The position numbers were made by a program, and so were the translations under genes. Of a stretch of DNA of 64,000 nucleotides, positions 24,605 through 40,303 are shown piece after piece (the first letter of the stretch is position 1; each line of letters opens with the position of its first letter). The stretch is taken from the NCBI RefSeq assembly GCF_014297445.1, contig NZ_JACORU010000004.1, positions 414,405-478,404 on the forward strand. The letters are read 5' to 3'. Under the pieces are notes generated by a model. The model was given only the letters and a program-made list of their open reading frames with translations, had not been told where the DNA came from and ran no database searches. Source of the DNA: Ramlibacter albus. Its GTDB lineage: Bacteria; Pseudomonadota; Gammaproteobacteria; Burkholderiales; Burkholderiaceae_C.

Positions 24605-25831
24605 ATGCCGGTAAATCTGAGCGCGCCCGACGCGGCGCAACTGCACCCCGTCGCCGGCGTGCGCATCGGCGTCACCGAAGCCGGCGTGCGCAAGGCCAAC
24701 CGCAAGGACCTCACCGTGATGCTGCTCGACGAGGGCACGGCCGTCGGCGGCGTCTTCACGAAGAACCGTTTCTGCGCGGCGCCGGTTCAGGTATGCCGCG
24801 AACACCTCGTCACGGGCGGCATCCGCGCCATCGTCATCAACACCGGCAACGCGAACGCGGGCACGGGTGAAGACGGGCTCGCCCGCGCGCGTTCGACCTG
24901 TGCGGCCGTCGCACGCGAGCTGAAGATCGCGCCCGAACAGGTGCTGCCGTTCTCCACCGGCGTGATCATGGAACAGCTGCCGGTGGACCGCATCGAGAAG
25001 GGCCTGCCCGCCGCCATCGCCGACGCGCAGCCCGGGCACTGGCTCAAGGCCGCCGAGGGCATCATGACCACCGACACGGTGCCGAAGGCCTTCAGCCGGC
25101 AGGTGCAGCTGGACGGCGCGACGGTCACGATCACCGGCATCAGCAAGGGCGCGGGCATGATCCGGCCGAACATGGCGACGATGCTCGGGTTCATGGCGAC
25201 GGACGCGAACATCGCGCCGGCGCTGTTGTCCCAGCTCGCGTTCGACCTCGCCGAGGGCTCGTTCAACCGCGTCACGGTCGACGGCGACACATCCACCAAC
25301 GACTCGTTCGTGGTCATCGCCACGAACAAGGCGCAGCACGCGCAGGTGACGTCGTGGAACAGCGCGGCGGGGCAGGCGTTGAAAGACGCCATGCTCGCCG
25401 TGGCGCGCGACCTCGCACATGCGATCGTGCGCGACGGCGAGGGCGCCACCAAGTTCATCGCGGTGCGCGTCGAAGGCGGCCGCACGCAGGACGAATGCCT
25501 GAAGGTCGCGTATGCGATCGCGCATTCGCCGCTGGTGAAGACCGCGTTCTTCGCGAGCGACCCCAACCTCGGGCGCATCCTCGCCGCAGTCGGCTACGCC
25601 GGCATCGACGACCTCGACCAGACTCGCATCGACCTGTACCTCGACGACGTGCACGTCGCAACCGGCGGCGGGCGCAACCCGACCTACCGCGAGGAAGACG
25701 GCCAGCGCGTGATGAAGCAAAGCGAGATCACGGTGCGCGTCTGCCTCGGCCGCGGCAAAGCCGCCGACCAGGTGTGGACCTGCGACTTCAGCCACGACTA
25801 CGTGAGCATCAACGCGGACTACCGCTCCTGA
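24605..25831 (+). CDS. argJ: Bifunctional glutamate N-acetyltransferase / amino-acid acetyltransferase
   Basis: 408 aa, the usual length. It transfers acetyl from N-acetylornithine to glutamate, closing the cyclic arginine pathway, and may also use acetyl-CoA. The self-cleavage site with its Thr nucleophile is in [13 protein letters not shown] near residues 190-202. [12 protein letters not shown] near the N-terminus and GDTSTNDSF near 230 are family-specific. It is followed by the DUF815 ATPase gene after 4 nt. Confidence 0.97.
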   Translation: MPVNLSAPDAAQLHPVAGVRIGVTEAGVRKANRKDLTVMLLDEGTAVGGVFTKNRFCAAPVQVCREHLVTGGIRAIVINTGNANAGTGEDGLARARSTCAAVARELKIAPEQVLPFSTGVIMEQLPVDRIEKGLPAAIADAQPGHWLKAAEGIMTTDTVPKAFSRQVQLDGATVTITGISKGAGMIRPNMATMLGFMATDANIAPALLSQLAFDLAEGSFNRVTVDGDTSTNDSFVVIATNKAQHAQVTSWNSAAGQALKDAMLAVARDLAHAIVRDGEGATKFIAVRVEGGRTQDECLKVAYAIAHSPLVKTAFFASDPNLGRILAAVGYAGIDDLDQTRIDLYLDDVHVATGGGRNPTYREEDGQRVMKQSEITVRVCLGRGKAADQVWTCDFSHDYVSINADYRS

Positions 25832-25835
25832 ATCG

Positions 25836-26705
25836 ATGAACGAGAAGTTCGAACACCTGATCGCGCGCGCGGCACAACTCGTCGACCGCATCGAGGCGAT
25901 CCTGCCGCAGCCGCTCGGCGCGCCCGACTGGAACGCGTCCATCGCCTGGCGCTACCGCAAGCGGTCCAGCGGCCACGGCTCGCTGGAGCCGGTGAAGCAC
26001 GTCGCCGTCATTCGCCTGGACGACCTCAAGGAAATCGAGCCGCAGAAGGAGAAGATCCAGCGCAACACGCGGCAGTTCGTCGAGGGCCACCCGGCCAACA
26101 ACGTGCTGCTGACCGGCGCGCGCGGCACGGGCAAGTCGTCGCTGATCAAGGCGTGCCTGAACGAGTACGCGCCGCAGGGCCTGCGCTTGATCGAGGTCGA
26201 CAAGGCCGATCTCGTGGACCTGCCCGACATCGTGGACGTGTGCGCGCCGCGCGCCGAGAAGTTCATCGTGTTCTGCGACGACCTGAGCTTCGAGGAGGGC
26301 GAGGCCGGCTACAAGGCGCTGAAGTCCATCCTGGACGGCTCCGTGGCCGCGGCCACGCCCAACGTGCTGATCTACGCCACGAGCAACCGCCGGCACCTCC
26401 TGCCCGAGTACATGAAGGAGAACCTCACTTACACGCACACGGAGGACGGCGAGGTGCACCCGGGCGAAGTGGTGGAGGAGAAGATCTCGCTGTCCGAGCG
26501 CTTCGGGCTGTGGGTGAGCTTCTATCCCTTCAGCCAGGACGAGTACCTCGCGATCTGCGCGCAATGGCTGTCGCACTTCAAGGTGCCCACGGATGCGATC
26601 ACGGCGGCGCGGCCCGAGGCGCTGGTGTGGGCGCTGGAGCGCGGCTCGCGCAGCGGGCGTGTGGCTTACCAGTTCGCGCGCGACTACGCGGGGCGGCACG
26701 AGTGA
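25836..26705 (+). CDS. DUF815-family P-loop ATPase
   Basis: 289 aa. Walker A GARGTGKSSLIKA is near residue 93, Walker B FCDDLSFEEGE near 150, and a sensor-like ATSNRRHLLPEYM near 187. The AAA+-like fold is clear. The cellular function of the family is unknown, although in betaproteobacteria it commonly lies between argJ and a mutT-like gene, exactly as here. Its stop overlaps the next start (GTGA). Confidence 0.9.
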   Translation: MNEKFEHLIARAAQLVDRIEAILPQPLGAPDWNASIAWRYRKRSSGHGSLEPVKHVAVIRLDDLKEIEPQKEKIQRNTRQFVEGHPANNVLLTGARGTGKSSLIKACLNEYAPQGLRLIEVDKADLVDLPDIVDVCAPRAEKFIVFCDDLSFEEGEAGYKALKSILDGSVAAATPNVLIYATSNRRHLLPEYMKENLTYTHTEDGEVHPGEVVEEKISLSERFGLWVSFYPFSQDEYLAICAQWLSHFKVPTDAITAARPEALVWALERGSRSGRVAYQFARDYAGRHE

Positions 26706-27148
26706 GCGAGGTGCTGGTCGCTCATGGCGAGCGGCCGCGCGAGGGCGGGCCGGACCGCAAGCAGGTCGAGGTTGCGGTCGGTGTATTGATTCGCGGCGAC
26801 GGCGCTTTCCTGTTGACGTCGCGTCCACCGGGCAAGGTCTACGAAGGCTATTGGGAATTCCCGGGCGGCAAGGTCGAGGCCGGGGAAACGGTGGAGCAGG
26901 CACTGCGCCGTGAACTGCAGGAGGAGATCGGCGTCACCATCGGCGCCACGCACCCCTGGCGCATCCAGCTCGTGGACTACCCGCATGCGCTCGTGCGCCT
27001 GAACTTCTGCAAGGTCTACGAGTGGACCGGCAAGCTGCACATGCACGAAGGCCAGGCGTTCGCGTGGCAGCAGTTGCCGGTGGAAGTGAAGCCCTTGCTG
27101 CCCGGCACGATCCCTGTGATCGGCTGGTTCGAGGAAGAACGCGCCTAG
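26702..27148 (+). CDS. mutT: NUDIX hydrolase, MutT-like (8-oxo-dGTP diphosphatase), GTG start
   Basis: 148 aa from the GTG that overlaps the DUF815 stop; longer upstream readings would lie inside that gene. The complete Nudix box GX5EX7REUXEEXGU is seen as [18 protein letters not shown] followed by QEEIG, near residues 57-79. The substrate-binding opening WEFPGGK and the length fit MutT, which removes oxidised dGTP. It is convergent with yacG (4-nt overlap). Confidence 0.88.
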   Translation: MSEVLVAHGERPREGGPDRKQVEVAVGVLIRGDGAFLLTSRPPGKVYEGYWEFPGGKVEAGETVEQALRRELQEEIGVTIGATHPWRIQLVDYPHALVRLNFCKVYEWTGKLHMHEGQAFAWQQLPVEVKPLLPGTIPVIGWFEEERA

Positions 27149-27342
27149 TTCTCTTTCGGGTCGCCGAAAGGCAGCTCGTCCGGCGGCGTTTCGTCCGGAA
27201 CCTTGAAGTCCTCGTTGCCCCACGCGCCCAGGTCGATCTGCTTGCAGCGCTCGCTGCAGAACGGCCGCCACGGGTTCGAAGGTGCGTAGACGCTGTCCCC
27301 ACCGCACGTAGGGCAGCGCACGATGCGCTGCGCCGTGCTCAT
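27145..27342 (-). CDS. yacG: DNA gyrase inhibitor YacG (zinc protein)
   Basis: 65 aa, typical size. It has four cysteines in CPTCG and [14 protein letters not shown], the zinc-binding and gyrase-contacting signature. Family members bind GyrB and inhibit gyrase. The start overlaps the zapD stop (ATGA). It is the last gene of the pilB-pilC-pilD-coaE-zapD-yacG run. Confidence 0.95.
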   Translation of the reverse strand: MSTAQRIVRCPTCGGDSVYAPSNPWRPFCSERCKQIDLGAWGNEDFKVPDETPPDELPFGDPKEN

Positions 27343-28091
27343 GAACAGAGGGTGAGCTCGAAAGCCGTGTTCTCGGTGCTCGCGACCTGGCGCTCGCCCT
27401 CCTGCCGCATCAACCGCACCGAGACCATCAGCCGGTTGCCGCTGATCTCCGGCACGATGCCCAGCGTGGGGTCGATGCGCATGCGCAGCAGCTGGAACGA
27501 GCGGCCCTGCGGCAGGTTCTGCTGGTACTGGCCGCTGTTGGCGATGACCTTCTGCGGCGAGCCGGAGTCGCGCAGCAGCTTGAGCAGCAGGTGGATGGCC
27601 TCGGCCGACGCGCCGAGCGTCGAGGCCCAGCGCTGCAGGTCCTGCTGGCGCGAGTGCGCGTCGCGGTGCTGCCAGGCGTAATAGGAAGGCAGGTCGAACT
27701 CGCAGGTGCCGCCGGGGATGCCCACGCGGCTGCGGATGCTCATCAGCCACTCGTTGTCGGTGAGCGCATTGCCGGCCTTGCCCGGCTGCTTGTTCAGCGC
27801 GTTGAAGCAGCCCTCCACCTGGCCCACGACGTCGTCGAGCACCGCCTCCGAGATGGCGGGGTTGCCGCGATAGCCGTTGAGCACCTGCTTCTGCCGGTCC
27901 AGGTCCTTCATGAGGTCGGACTTCAGGTCGGCGCGGGCGGCGACGTCCATCACCTCGAAGATCGTCGCGAGCGCGTAGTGGTGGTCGATGGGGTGCGTGC
28001 GCGGGACCAGCTCGCCGAGGCGCTGGAACAGATGCTCCAGTCGCAGGTAGGTGCGGATGCGTTCGTTGAACGGGTATTCGTAGAGGATCAT
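27339..28091 (-). CDS. zapD: Cell division protein ZapD
   Basis: 250 aa. Starts [20 protein letters not shown], the family hallmark. ZapD crosslinks FtsZ filaments at the division ring. It is all-helical at the N-terminus and beta-rich at the C-terminus ([20 protein letters not shown]). It is coupled to coaE (4-nt overlap) and yacG (4-nt overlap), the usual betaproteobacterial order. Confidence 0.95.
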   Translation of the reverse strand: MILYEYPFNERIRTYLRLEHLFQRLGELVPRTHPIDHHYALATIFEVMDVAARADLKSDLMKDLDRQKQVLNGYRGNPAISEAVLDDVVGQVEGCFNALNKQPGKAGNALTDNEWLMSIRSRVGIPGGTCEFDLPSYYAWQHRDAHSRQQDLQRWASTLGASAEAIHLLLKLLRDSGSPQKVIANSGQYQQNLPQGRSFQLLRMRIDPTLGIVPEISGNRLMVSVRLMRQEGERQVASTENTAFELTLCS

Positions 28092-28705
28092 GCGCTGGGG
28101 GAGGATGATAGCCCGAAGGTGCGCGCGGCCTGCGCGGTTTCCCCCGCCAAATCCCCCAGCGTTAATGCTTCGTTGCAAATGACAAGGTCGGCGGCGGCCA
28201 GGCGCAGCGCGCGAGGCGCCTGCGCCGCGATGATGCCGCGCACTTCCTCGGGCTTCAGGCCGCTGCGAGCGACGACGCGTGCGACCTGCGTCTCCTCGGA
28301 GCAATCCACCACGAGCACACGGTCCACGCGCTGGCGCCAGCGGCCCGACTCCACGAGCAGCGGGATGTCGAACACCACGCAGCGCACGCCTTTCGCGGCA
28401 GCCTCGGCCACCTGCCGCTCGCTTTCCTGCCCCACGAGCGGGTGGATGATCTCCTCCAGCTGGCGCCGCGCGCCGGGATCCGTGTACACGCGCTCGCGCA
28501 TGCGCGCGCGGTCCAGCGCGCCGTCCGGGCCGATGAACTCGGGCCCGAAGCGCTGCGCGATGAGGGGGATGGCCGCGCCGCCCGGCGCCGTCGTGGCGCG
28601 CGAGATGGCGTCGGCGTCGATGCCGGTCGCGCCCAGCACCACCAGCTCGTGCAGCACGGTGCTCTTGCCGCTGCCGATGCCGCCGGTGAGCCCGATGCGC
28701 AGCAT
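28088..28705 (-). CDS. coaE: Dephospho-CoA kinase
   Basis: 205 aa. The last step of coenzyme A synthesis. The P-loop [12 protein letters not shown] is at residues 5-16, with [13 protein letters not shown] near 34 and the substrate lid [10 protein letters not shown] near 108. The start at MLRIGLTGG is 5 bp downstream of the pilD stop. Translation is coupled to zapD. Confidence 0.96.
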   Translation of the reverse strand: MLRIGLTGGIGSGKSTVLHELVVLGATGIDADAISRATTAPGGAAIPLIAQRFGPEFIGPDGALDRARMRERVYTDPGARRQLEEIIHPLVGQESERQVAEAAAKGVRCVVFDIPLLVESGRWRQRVDRVLVVDCSEETQVARVVARSGLKPEEVRGIIAAQAPRALRLAAADLVICNEALTLGDLAGETAQAARTFGLSSSPSA

Positions 28706-28710
28706 CGGCC

Positions 28711-29553
28711 TTACAAACCCACGACTCGCAGGATCGAGTCCGAGCCGAAGAACAAGGCGCAGAAGCCGCCCGCCGCGAGGAAGGGCCCGAAGGGCACGTA
28801 CTTGCCCTCGCGCAGGCCCGCGGCCATCTTCATCGCGATGCCGACGACGGCACCCGTGATCGAGGCCATGAGGATGATCGGCACCAGCGCCTGCCAGCCG
28901 AACCACGCACCGAGCGCCGCGAACAGCTTGAAGTCGCCGAAGCCCATGCCCTCCTTGCCGGTGAGCAGCTTGAAGCCCTGGTAGACGAGCCACAGCGACA
29001 TGTAGCCCGCGATCGCGCCCCACAGCGCCTGCGGCAGCTTCAGGCCCGACCAGCCGAGCGCCGCGGCGATGAGCCCCGCCCACACGAGCGGCAGCGTGAT
29101 GTCGTCGGGCAGCAGCGTCGTGTCCCAGTCGATCAGCGCGAGCGCGAGCAAGGCGGCGCAGAACAGCGCCCACGCGCCGGCGGCCGGCGTCACGCCGAAC
29201 TTCCACACGCACCACGCGAACATCAGGCCGGTGACGAGCTCCACGACGGGGTAGCGCAGCCCGATCGGCGTGGCGCACGACGAGCACTTACCCCGCAGCG
29301 CCAGGTAGCTGAAGATCGGGATGTTCTCGTACCAGCGGATCGCATGCCCGCACTGGCGGCAGCGCGAACGCGGCTTCACGAGGTTGAAGGTCTCGGTTTC
29401 CTTCACCGGCTGGCCCTGCAGGTCGGCGCACTCGGCCGCCCACTGCGCCTCCAGCATCTTCGGCATGCGGTAGATGACGACGTTGAGAAAGCTGCCGACG
29501 AGCAGGCCGAAAACGCCGGCCAGGCCGGCGTCGATCACGGGGGACACCAGCAT
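28711..29553 (-). CDS. pilD: Type IV prepilin peptidase / N-methyltransferase
   Basis: 280 aa, polytopic. It cleaves and N-methylates type IV prepilins. The cytoplasmic loop has the zinc tetracysteine CRQCGH...CSSCAT (residues ~72-97) and the two catalytic aspartates lie in LIDWDTTLLPD and GMGFGDFKLFAALGA (GxGD motif). The ATG overlaps the pilC stop by one base (TGATG). Confidence 0.96.
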   Translation of the reverse strand: MLVSPVIDAGLAGVFGLLVGSFLNVVIYRMPKMLEAQWAAECADLQGQPVKETETFNLVKPRSRCRQCGHAIRWYENIPIFSYLALRGKCSSCATPIGLRYPVVELVTGLMFAWCVWKFGVTPAAGAWALFCAALLALALIDWDTTLLPDDITLPLVWAGLIAAALGWSGLKLPQALWGAIAGYMSLWLVYQGFKLLTGKEGMGFGDFKLFAALGAWFGWQALVPIILMASITGAVVGIAMKMAAGLREGKYVPFGPFLAAGGFCALFFGSDSILRVVGL

Positions 29554-30767
29554 CAGACGACGGCGCCCAGCTTGAAGATCGGCAGGTACATCGACACCAC
29601 GATGCCGCCGATGAGGCCGCCCAGGAACACGATGATGATCGGCTCCATCAGGCTCGAGAGGCCCGCCACCATGTCGTCCACTTCGGCTTCGTAGAAGTCC
29701 GCCGCCTTGCCCAGCATGTGGTCGATGGAGCCGGACTCCTCGCCGATCGCGCACATCTGCAGCACCATCGACGGGAACACGTTGGCGTTCGTCATGGCCG
29801 CCGTCAGGCTGGTGCCGGTGGACACTTCCTGCTGGATCTTCTCGGTGGCCTTGACGTACACCGAGTTGCCCGAGGCGCCGCCCACCGAGTCGAGCGCTTC
29901 CACCAGCGGCACGCCGGCCGCGAACATCGTCGCGAGCGTGCGCGTCCAGCGCGCGATGACGGACTTGTAGACCAGGTCGCCGAAGACGGGCATCTTCAGC
30001 ATGACGCGGTCCATGAACTGCTGCACCTTCTCGTTGCGCTTCCAGGCCTGCATGAAGAAGTAGAGGCCGCCGCCGACGCCGCCGAAGATGATGTACCAGT
30101 ACTTCACGAAATAGGCGCTCACGCCCATCACGAACAGCGTGGGCGCGGGCAGGTCGGCGCCGAACGAGGTGAACACCTCCTTGAACGCCGGGATCACGAA
30201 GATCATGATCACCGAGGTGACGATGAAGGCCACGATCACCACCGAGATGGGGTACATCAGCGCCGACTTGATCTTGGACTTGATAGCCTCGGTCTTCTCC
30301 ATGTAGGTGGCCAGGCGGTCCAGCAGGTTTTCCAGGATACCGGCGGCTTCACCGGCTTCCACCAGGTTGCAGTACAGGTTGTCGAAGTACAACGGGTACT
30401 TGCGGAACGCGGCGGACAGCGACGTGCCGGTCTCCACGTCGGTGCGGATGTCGTTGAGCAGCTTGGTGACGCTGGCGTTGGCGTTGCCGCGGCCCACGAT
30501 GTCGAAAGCCTGCAGCAGCGGCACGCCGGCCTTCATCATCGTCGCCAGCTGGCGCGTGAAGATGGCGATGTCCTTGGGCGCGATCTTCTTGCCCGAGCGC
30601 ATGCGGCGCTTCTTGATCTTGCTCGGCGTGACGCCCTGGCGGCGCAGGGCGGCCATCACCTGGTTCTCGCCCGCCGCGCGCGTCTCGCCGCGCACCGTCT
30701 TGCCGTTGCGGTCCCGGCCTTCCCACTCGAAGACCACTTCCTTGGTTGCTGCTGCTGCCGTTGCCAT
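29553..30767 (-). CDS. pilC: Type IV pilus inner-membrane platform protein
   Basis: 404 aa. A GspF/PilC family protein with two cytoplasmic T2SSF domains and three hydrophobic segments. Motifs include DIAIFTRQLATMMKAGVPLLQAFDI near residue 67 and NLVEAGEAAGILENLLDRLA near 134, repeated in the second half as ARWTRTLATMFAAGVPLVEALDS. It couples the PilB motor to pilus assembly and follows pilB by 9 bp. Confidence 0.96.
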   Translation of the reverse strand: MATAAAATKEVVFEWEGRDRNGKTVRGETRAAGENQVMAALRRQGVTPSKIKKRRMRSGKKIAPKDIAIFTRQLATMMKAGVPLLQAFDIVGRGNANASVTKLLNDIRTDVETGTSLSAAFRKYPLYFDNLYCNLVEAGEAAGILENLLDRLATYMEKTEAIKSKIKSALMYPISVVIVAFIVTSVIMIFVIPAFKEVFTSFGADLPAPTLFVMGVSAYFVKYWYIIFGGVGGGLYFFMQAWKRNEKVQQFMDRVMLKMPVFGDLVYKSVIARWTRTLATMFAAGVPLVEALDSVGGASGNSVYVKATEKIQQEVSTGTSLTAAMTNANVFPSMVLQMCAIGEESGSIDHMLGKAADFYEAEVDDMVAGLSSLMEPIIIVFLGGLIGGIVVSMYLPIFKLGAVV

Positions 30768-30776
30768 AGCTTGTCC

Positions 30777-32513
<1,737 letters not shown>

Positions 32514-32656
32514 GGACCAGGTTCAGCAACTTGTTACAGCTCATGCGGCCCACGTCGGGCCAGCATGGATCATCAGGGAAAGCCGCGGCGCTGTAAACGT
32601 GAAATGCCCTGCCCGCGGGTGGCGGCGTGGGACCAAAGTCACGTTGCCAGGGAAAC

Positions 32657-32733
32657 TGGTCGGGGTGAGAGGATTCGAACCTCCGGCCTCTACGTCCCGA
32701 ACGTAGCGCTCTACCAGGCTAAGCTACACCCCG
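32657..32733 (-). tRNA. tRNA-Pro (anticodon CGG), CCA encoded
   Basis: 77 nt on the minus strand. Acceptor stem CGGGGTG/CACCCCG, D-arm region GTAGCTTAGCCTGGTAGAG, anticodon stem CTACG/CGTAG with loop TTCGGGA giving anticodon CGG (reads CCG), and T-arm GGAGGTTCGAATCCT-type. Discriminator A and an encoded CCA follow. It lies between pilB and ispB as in many Burkholderiales. Confidence 0.96.
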
Positions 32734-32761
32734 ATTCGCCGCGAGGCGCCGTCGAACCGTG

Positions 32762-33733
32762 TCAGTTGCGGCGCTGCAGCAGTGAAGCCGCCAATTGTAG
32801 CAAACCCTCCGTGTGCGGATTCGCGCTCAGGCGTTTCGCCGCGTCGATCGCACGTTGCGCCTCGGCCGCGGCGGCTTCGCGCGCCACGTCCAGCGCCCCC
32901 GTGCCGCGCACGATGGCCACGATCGCGTCGAGCTGGTCGAGCGCGCCGGTCTCGATGGCGTGCTGCACCACGGCGCGCTGCTCGGGTGTCCCGCGCCGCA
33001 TCGCGGCGATCAGGGGCAGCGTGGCCTTGCCTTCGCGCAGGTCGTCGCCGAGGTTCTTGCCCATTTCCTGCGCGTCGCCGTCGTAGTCCAGCACGTCGTC
33101 GATCACCTGGAACGCGGTGCCAAGGGCCTGCCCGTACTCCGCGCACGCGGCCTCGATGTCGGGCGGTGCGCCGGCGATCACGGCACCCAGGCGCGCGCTG
33201 GCTTCGAACAGCTTGGCCGTCTTGGAGCGGATGACGTGCAGGTACGCGGCCTCGTCGAGCGAGGGGTCGTGCATGTTCATCAGCTGCTGCACCTCGCCCT
33301 CGGCGATGACGTTGGTGGCGTCGGCCAGGATGGCCATCACTCGCATGTCGTTGGCGTCCAGCATCATCTGGAAGGCGCGCGAATAAAGGAAGTCGCCCAC
33401 CAGCACGCTGGCCGGGTTGCCGAAGCGCTGGTTGGCCGTCTCGCGGCCGCGCCGCATCGTCGACTCGTCCACCACGTCGTCGTGCAGCAAGGTCGCGGTA
33501 TGGATGAACTCCACGACGGCCGCCAGCGTGAGCCTCAGCTCGCCGCGGTAGCCCAGCGCGCCGCAGACGAGCAGCAGCAGGGCGGGCCGCAGGCGCTTGC
33601 CGCCCGCCGAGATGATGTAACGGCAGACCTCGCCCACGAGGGGCACGCCGGAGGCGAGGCGGCGGTCGATGACGGCGTCGACGCCGCGCATGTCGTCGGC
33701 GACCAGGGCGAGAGGGGAGGAAATGTCGGTCAA
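32762..33733 (-). CDS. ispB: Octaprenyl diphosphate synthase, TTG start
   Basis: 323 aa from a TTG (complement of 33731-33733). It builds the C40 side chain of ubiquinone. The two Asp-rich motifs are [10 protein letters not shown] near residue 82 and [13 protein letters not shown] near 208, and GGKRLRPAL is near 43. TTG is preferred because it yields the same pre-DM leader length as E. coli IspB and the same total length; the next ATG (33691) would remove 14 residues. No ribosome-binding site precedes the TTG, but TATAAT does, 9 nt away. Confidence 0.94.
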   Translation of the reverse strand: MTDISSPLALVADDMRGVDAVIDRRLASGVPLVGEVCRYIISAGGKRLRPALLLLVCGALGYRGELRLTLAAVVEFIHTATLLHDDVVDESTMRRGRETANQRFGNPASVLVGDFLYSRAFQMMLDANDMRVMAILADATNVIAEGEVQQLMNMHDPSLDEAAYLHVIRSKTAKLFEASARLGAVIAGAPPDIEAACAEYGQALGTAFQVIDDVLDYDGDAQEMGKNLGDDLREGKATLPLIAAMRRGTPEQRAVVQHAIETGALDQLDAIVAIVRGTGALDVAREAAAAEAQRAIDAAKRLSANPHTEGLLQLAASLLQRRN

Positions 33734-33748
33734 GGCAGGGCGATTATA
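33733..33748 (-). promoter_or_regulatory. Consensus -10 box 9 nt before the ispB TTG
   Basis: TATAAT on the minus strand (33748 to 33743), then 9 nt, then TTG. If used, transcription would begin within a few bases of the start codon. No good -35 was found at normal spacing. Confidence 0.5.
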
Positions 33749-33766
33749 GGAAGCAGGGCCCCGGCC

Positions 33767-33795
33767 TTGTGAGTGGCTACCAACTATGTTATAGT
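33767..33795 (+). promoter_or_regulatory. Sigma-70 promoter of rplU-rpmA
   Basis: -35 TTGTGA (33767-33772), 17-nt spacer, -10 TATAGT (33790-33795). The predicted start is near 33802, giving a ~45-nt leader before the rplU ATG. Confidence 0.75.
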
Positions 33796-33801
33796 CGCGG
33801 G

Positions 33802-33830
33802 CTCTCCGGAAATCCGTCCGGGGAGTTTTC
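33802..33830 (+). promoter_or_regulatory. rplU leader hairpin, attenuator-like
   Basis: CTCTCCGGA (33802-33810) pairs with TCCGGGGAG (33817-33825) as a 9-bp stem with one G-U pair and a 6-nt loop, followed by TTTT. It starts at the predicted transcription start and ends 17 nt before the ATG. It could mediate feedback by a ribosomal protein or premature termination. Confidence 0.5.
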
Positions 33831-33846
33831 CATGAGGATTCCAACC

Positions 33847-34161
33847 ATGTACGCGGTCATAAAAACCGGTGGCAAGCAGTATCGCGTTGCTTCCGGCGAC
33901 AAGATCAAAGTAGAACAGATTGCTGCGGACATCGGCCAGGAACTCACGATCGACCAGGTGCTCGCCGTCGGCAACGGCAAGGACCTGAAGATCGGGGTCC
34001 CCCTGGTTTCCGGTGCCACGGTCAAGGCGACGGTCGTCGCGCACGGCAAGCACGAGAAGGTGCGCATCTTCAAGCTGCGCCGCCGCAAGCACTACCAGAA
34101 GCACCAGGGCCATCGCCAGCAGTACACCGAGCTGCAGATCGGCGCCATCGCAGGGGCATAA
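33847..34161 (+). CDS. rplU: 50S ribosomal protein L21
   Basis: 104 aa from [14 protein letters not shown], the standard N-terminus (E. coli 103 aa). An upstream in-frame ATG at 33832 would add MRIPT and is less likely. The C-terminal [20 protein letters not shown] is the family's RNA-binding tail. A GAGGA ribosome-binding site lies about 9 nt upstream. rpmA follows after 3 nt. Confidence 0.97.
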   Translation: MYAVIKTGGKQYRVASGDKIKVEQIAADIGQELTIDQVLAVGNGKDLKIGVPLVSGATVKATVVAHGKHEKVRIFKLRRRKHYQKHQGHRQQYTELQIGAIAGA

Positions 34162-34164
34162 GAA

Positions 34165-36690
<2,526 letters not shown>

Positions 36691-36694
<4 letters not shown>

Positions 36695-37194
36695 CGGTGC
36701 GAGTCGGTGCGGCCGCGCCTGTCGACGCCGGCCGAGAGTTCGCGCACGACCTGCGTCGCTGACGCGCCCGGCGTGTGCCCCGAGCAAGCGCCGTTGCGCG
36801 CGATGTAGAGGCTGTGGCGGAAAGCGCCATCGTGGATCGGCCGCCAGTCGCCGCCGACCACGGGCTTCCAGCCGCTGCCGGCGTTGTGGCGCGCATAGAC
36901 CTTCACTTCCGCCGTGCCGCAGCGGATGCCTTCGTAGATGCCGCTGACCGGCCCGCCGGGTGCGCTCGCGACCACGACGTAGCGCACGATGCCGTCCTTG
37001 CCGACCGACACCGAGGCCGGGTCCACGCCGTAGTTCAACGTCGCGCGCGGCACTTCGACCTCGATCAACTTCTCGGTGCGCAGCGCGGGCGGCGGCGGCG
37101 CATCGACCTCTTTCCAGTCGGGGTCCTGGGTGCCCAGCTGGGCGAACGCCAGCGGCGCCGCGAGCGCGCACGCCGCGGCCAGGCTAATGCGCAT
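36691..37194 (-). CDS. CNP1-like exported protein
   Basis: 167 aa with a Sec signal peptide ([19 protein letters not shown]). The mature part carries the CNP1-like family features: [20 protein letters not shown] and [10 protein letters not shown] with two cysteines that may form a disulfide in the periplasm. The biochemical function is unknown. Its start overlaps the rppH 3' end by 11 nt, so both are probably one transcript. Confidence 0.82.
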
Positions 37195-37840
37195 GCTTTC
37201 CCTCGGGCGGGTCTTCCAACGCGGATTGCGGGTTGGGGTCGAAAGTGGCGCCGGGCGGCAGCTCGATCGCGGGGCCGGGCTGCGGCTCCGGATGCCCGTG
37301 GTGGCCATGCGGCACGTCGTGCTCGCGCGTGCGCATGCCGCTGCGCAGGTAGCGGTTGCGATGGTCGTTACGGGGCAAAAAGCGCGCGAGCTCGCGCAGC
37401 GCCATCTCGTACACGCCGCGCTTGAATTCCACGACGACGTCCAGCGGCACCCAGTAGTCGTTCCAGCGCCAGGCGTCGAACTCGGGGTGGTTGGTGGCGC
37501 GCAGGTTCAGGTCCCAGTCCTGCCCGAGGAGTTGCAGCAGGTACCAGATCTGCTTCTGGCCCTTGTAGTGGCCGCGCGCGTCGCGCCGGATGTAGCGCTC
37601 CGGCACCTCGTAGCGCAGCCAGTCGCGCGTGCGCGCGACGATGCGCACATGTTCCGGCTTCAACCCGATTTCCTCGTGCAGCTCGCGGAACATCGCCTGT
37701 TCGGGCGTCTCTCCGCGGTCGATGCCGCCTTGCGGAAACTGCCAGCTGTGCGTCCGGATGCGCTTGCCCCAGAACACCTGATTTTTCTGGTTGAGCAGGA
37801 TGATGCCGACGTTGGGCCTGAAGCCGTCCCGGTCAAGCAT
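37184..37840 (-). CDS. rppH: RNA pyrophosphohydrolase
   Basis: 218 aa. Removes 5' pyrophosphate from mRNA to trigger decay. The N-terminus [17 protein letters not shown] is diagnostic, and the Nudix box [20 protein letters not shown] is near residues 38-57, continuing with IGL. A His/Pro-rich C-terminal tail of about 45 residues after the conserved domain is usual in Burkholderiales. It is divergent from proS with a 90-bp gap. Confidence 0.95.
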   Translation of the reverse strand: MLDRDGFRPNVGIILLNQKNQVFWGKRIRTHSWQFPQGGIDRGETPEQAMFRELHEEIGLKPEHVRIVARTRDWLRYEVPERYIRRDARGHYKGQKQIWYLLQLLGQDWDLNLRATNHPEFDAWRWNDYWVPLDVVVEFKRGVYEMALRELARFLPRNDHRNRYLRSGMRTREHDVPHGHHGHPEPQPGPAIELPPGATFDPNPQSALEDPPEGKHAH

Positions 37841-37930
37841 AATCGAACCCCAATCTTTAACTGAGTTCATTATGCACGGCGCCTGCGCGCGCTGGGAAGG
37901 GCTCAGCAACCCCCTGTCCCCCGCAAACGA

Positions 37931-39672
<1,742 letters not shown>

Positions 39673-39676
<4 letters not shown>

Positions 39677-40293
39677 TCAGCCGGCGCATCTGTCTCGCAG
39701 GTTCGGCCGCATGGCTGCTCGCCGGCCGCGCCCATGCCGGCGGCCAGATCGAGGAGCCGCTGGCCGACTCGGTGCGCAACGCGTTGCGCGCGTCCGTGTC
39801 CGACCGCCTGAACCGCCCGCCCGAGCCCGAATTCCGTAGCAGCGACGACTACTTCGCCTACCTCAAGTGGCTGCGCGAGATGAGCGCGCGCCTTCGCAAG
39901 CGCCATGCGGACCTGCAGCACCGCACCGACTTCCTCAAGACCGTCTGGTACGAAACCAAGCGTGCCGGCGTCGACACGACGCTGGTGCTCGGCCTGATCC
40001 AGGTGGAGAGCAACTTCCGCAAGTTCGCGGTGAGCGTGGTGGGCGCGCGCGGCTACATGCAGGTGATGCCGTTCTGGGCGCGGCTGATCGGCGACGGCGA
40101 CCCCGGCACGCTGTTCGACACGCGCGTGAACCTGCGCTTCGGCTGCGTGATCCTGCGCCACTACCTCGACCGCGAACGCGAGGACAACTTCATGGCGCTG
40201 GGCCGCTACAACGGCAGCCGCGGCAAGGCGGAGTACCCGAACGCGGTGTTCGCGGCGGCGAAGCAGTGGGCCTACAGCCCGAAGTCGACCTGA
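39673..40293 (+). CDS. Soluble lytic transglycosylase-like protein, GTG start
   Basis: 206 aa from the GTG overlapping the proS stop. Signal peptide [22 protein letters not shown]. The SLT domain has the catalytic Glu in [16 protein letters not shown] near residue 115, followed by [17 protein letters not shown] and a C-terminal [16 protein letters not shown]. It cleaves peptidoglycan strands with formation of 1,6-anhydromuropeptides. It is commonly found after proS in this group. Confidence 0.92.
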
Positions 40294-40303
40294 AGCCTCG
40301 GGG

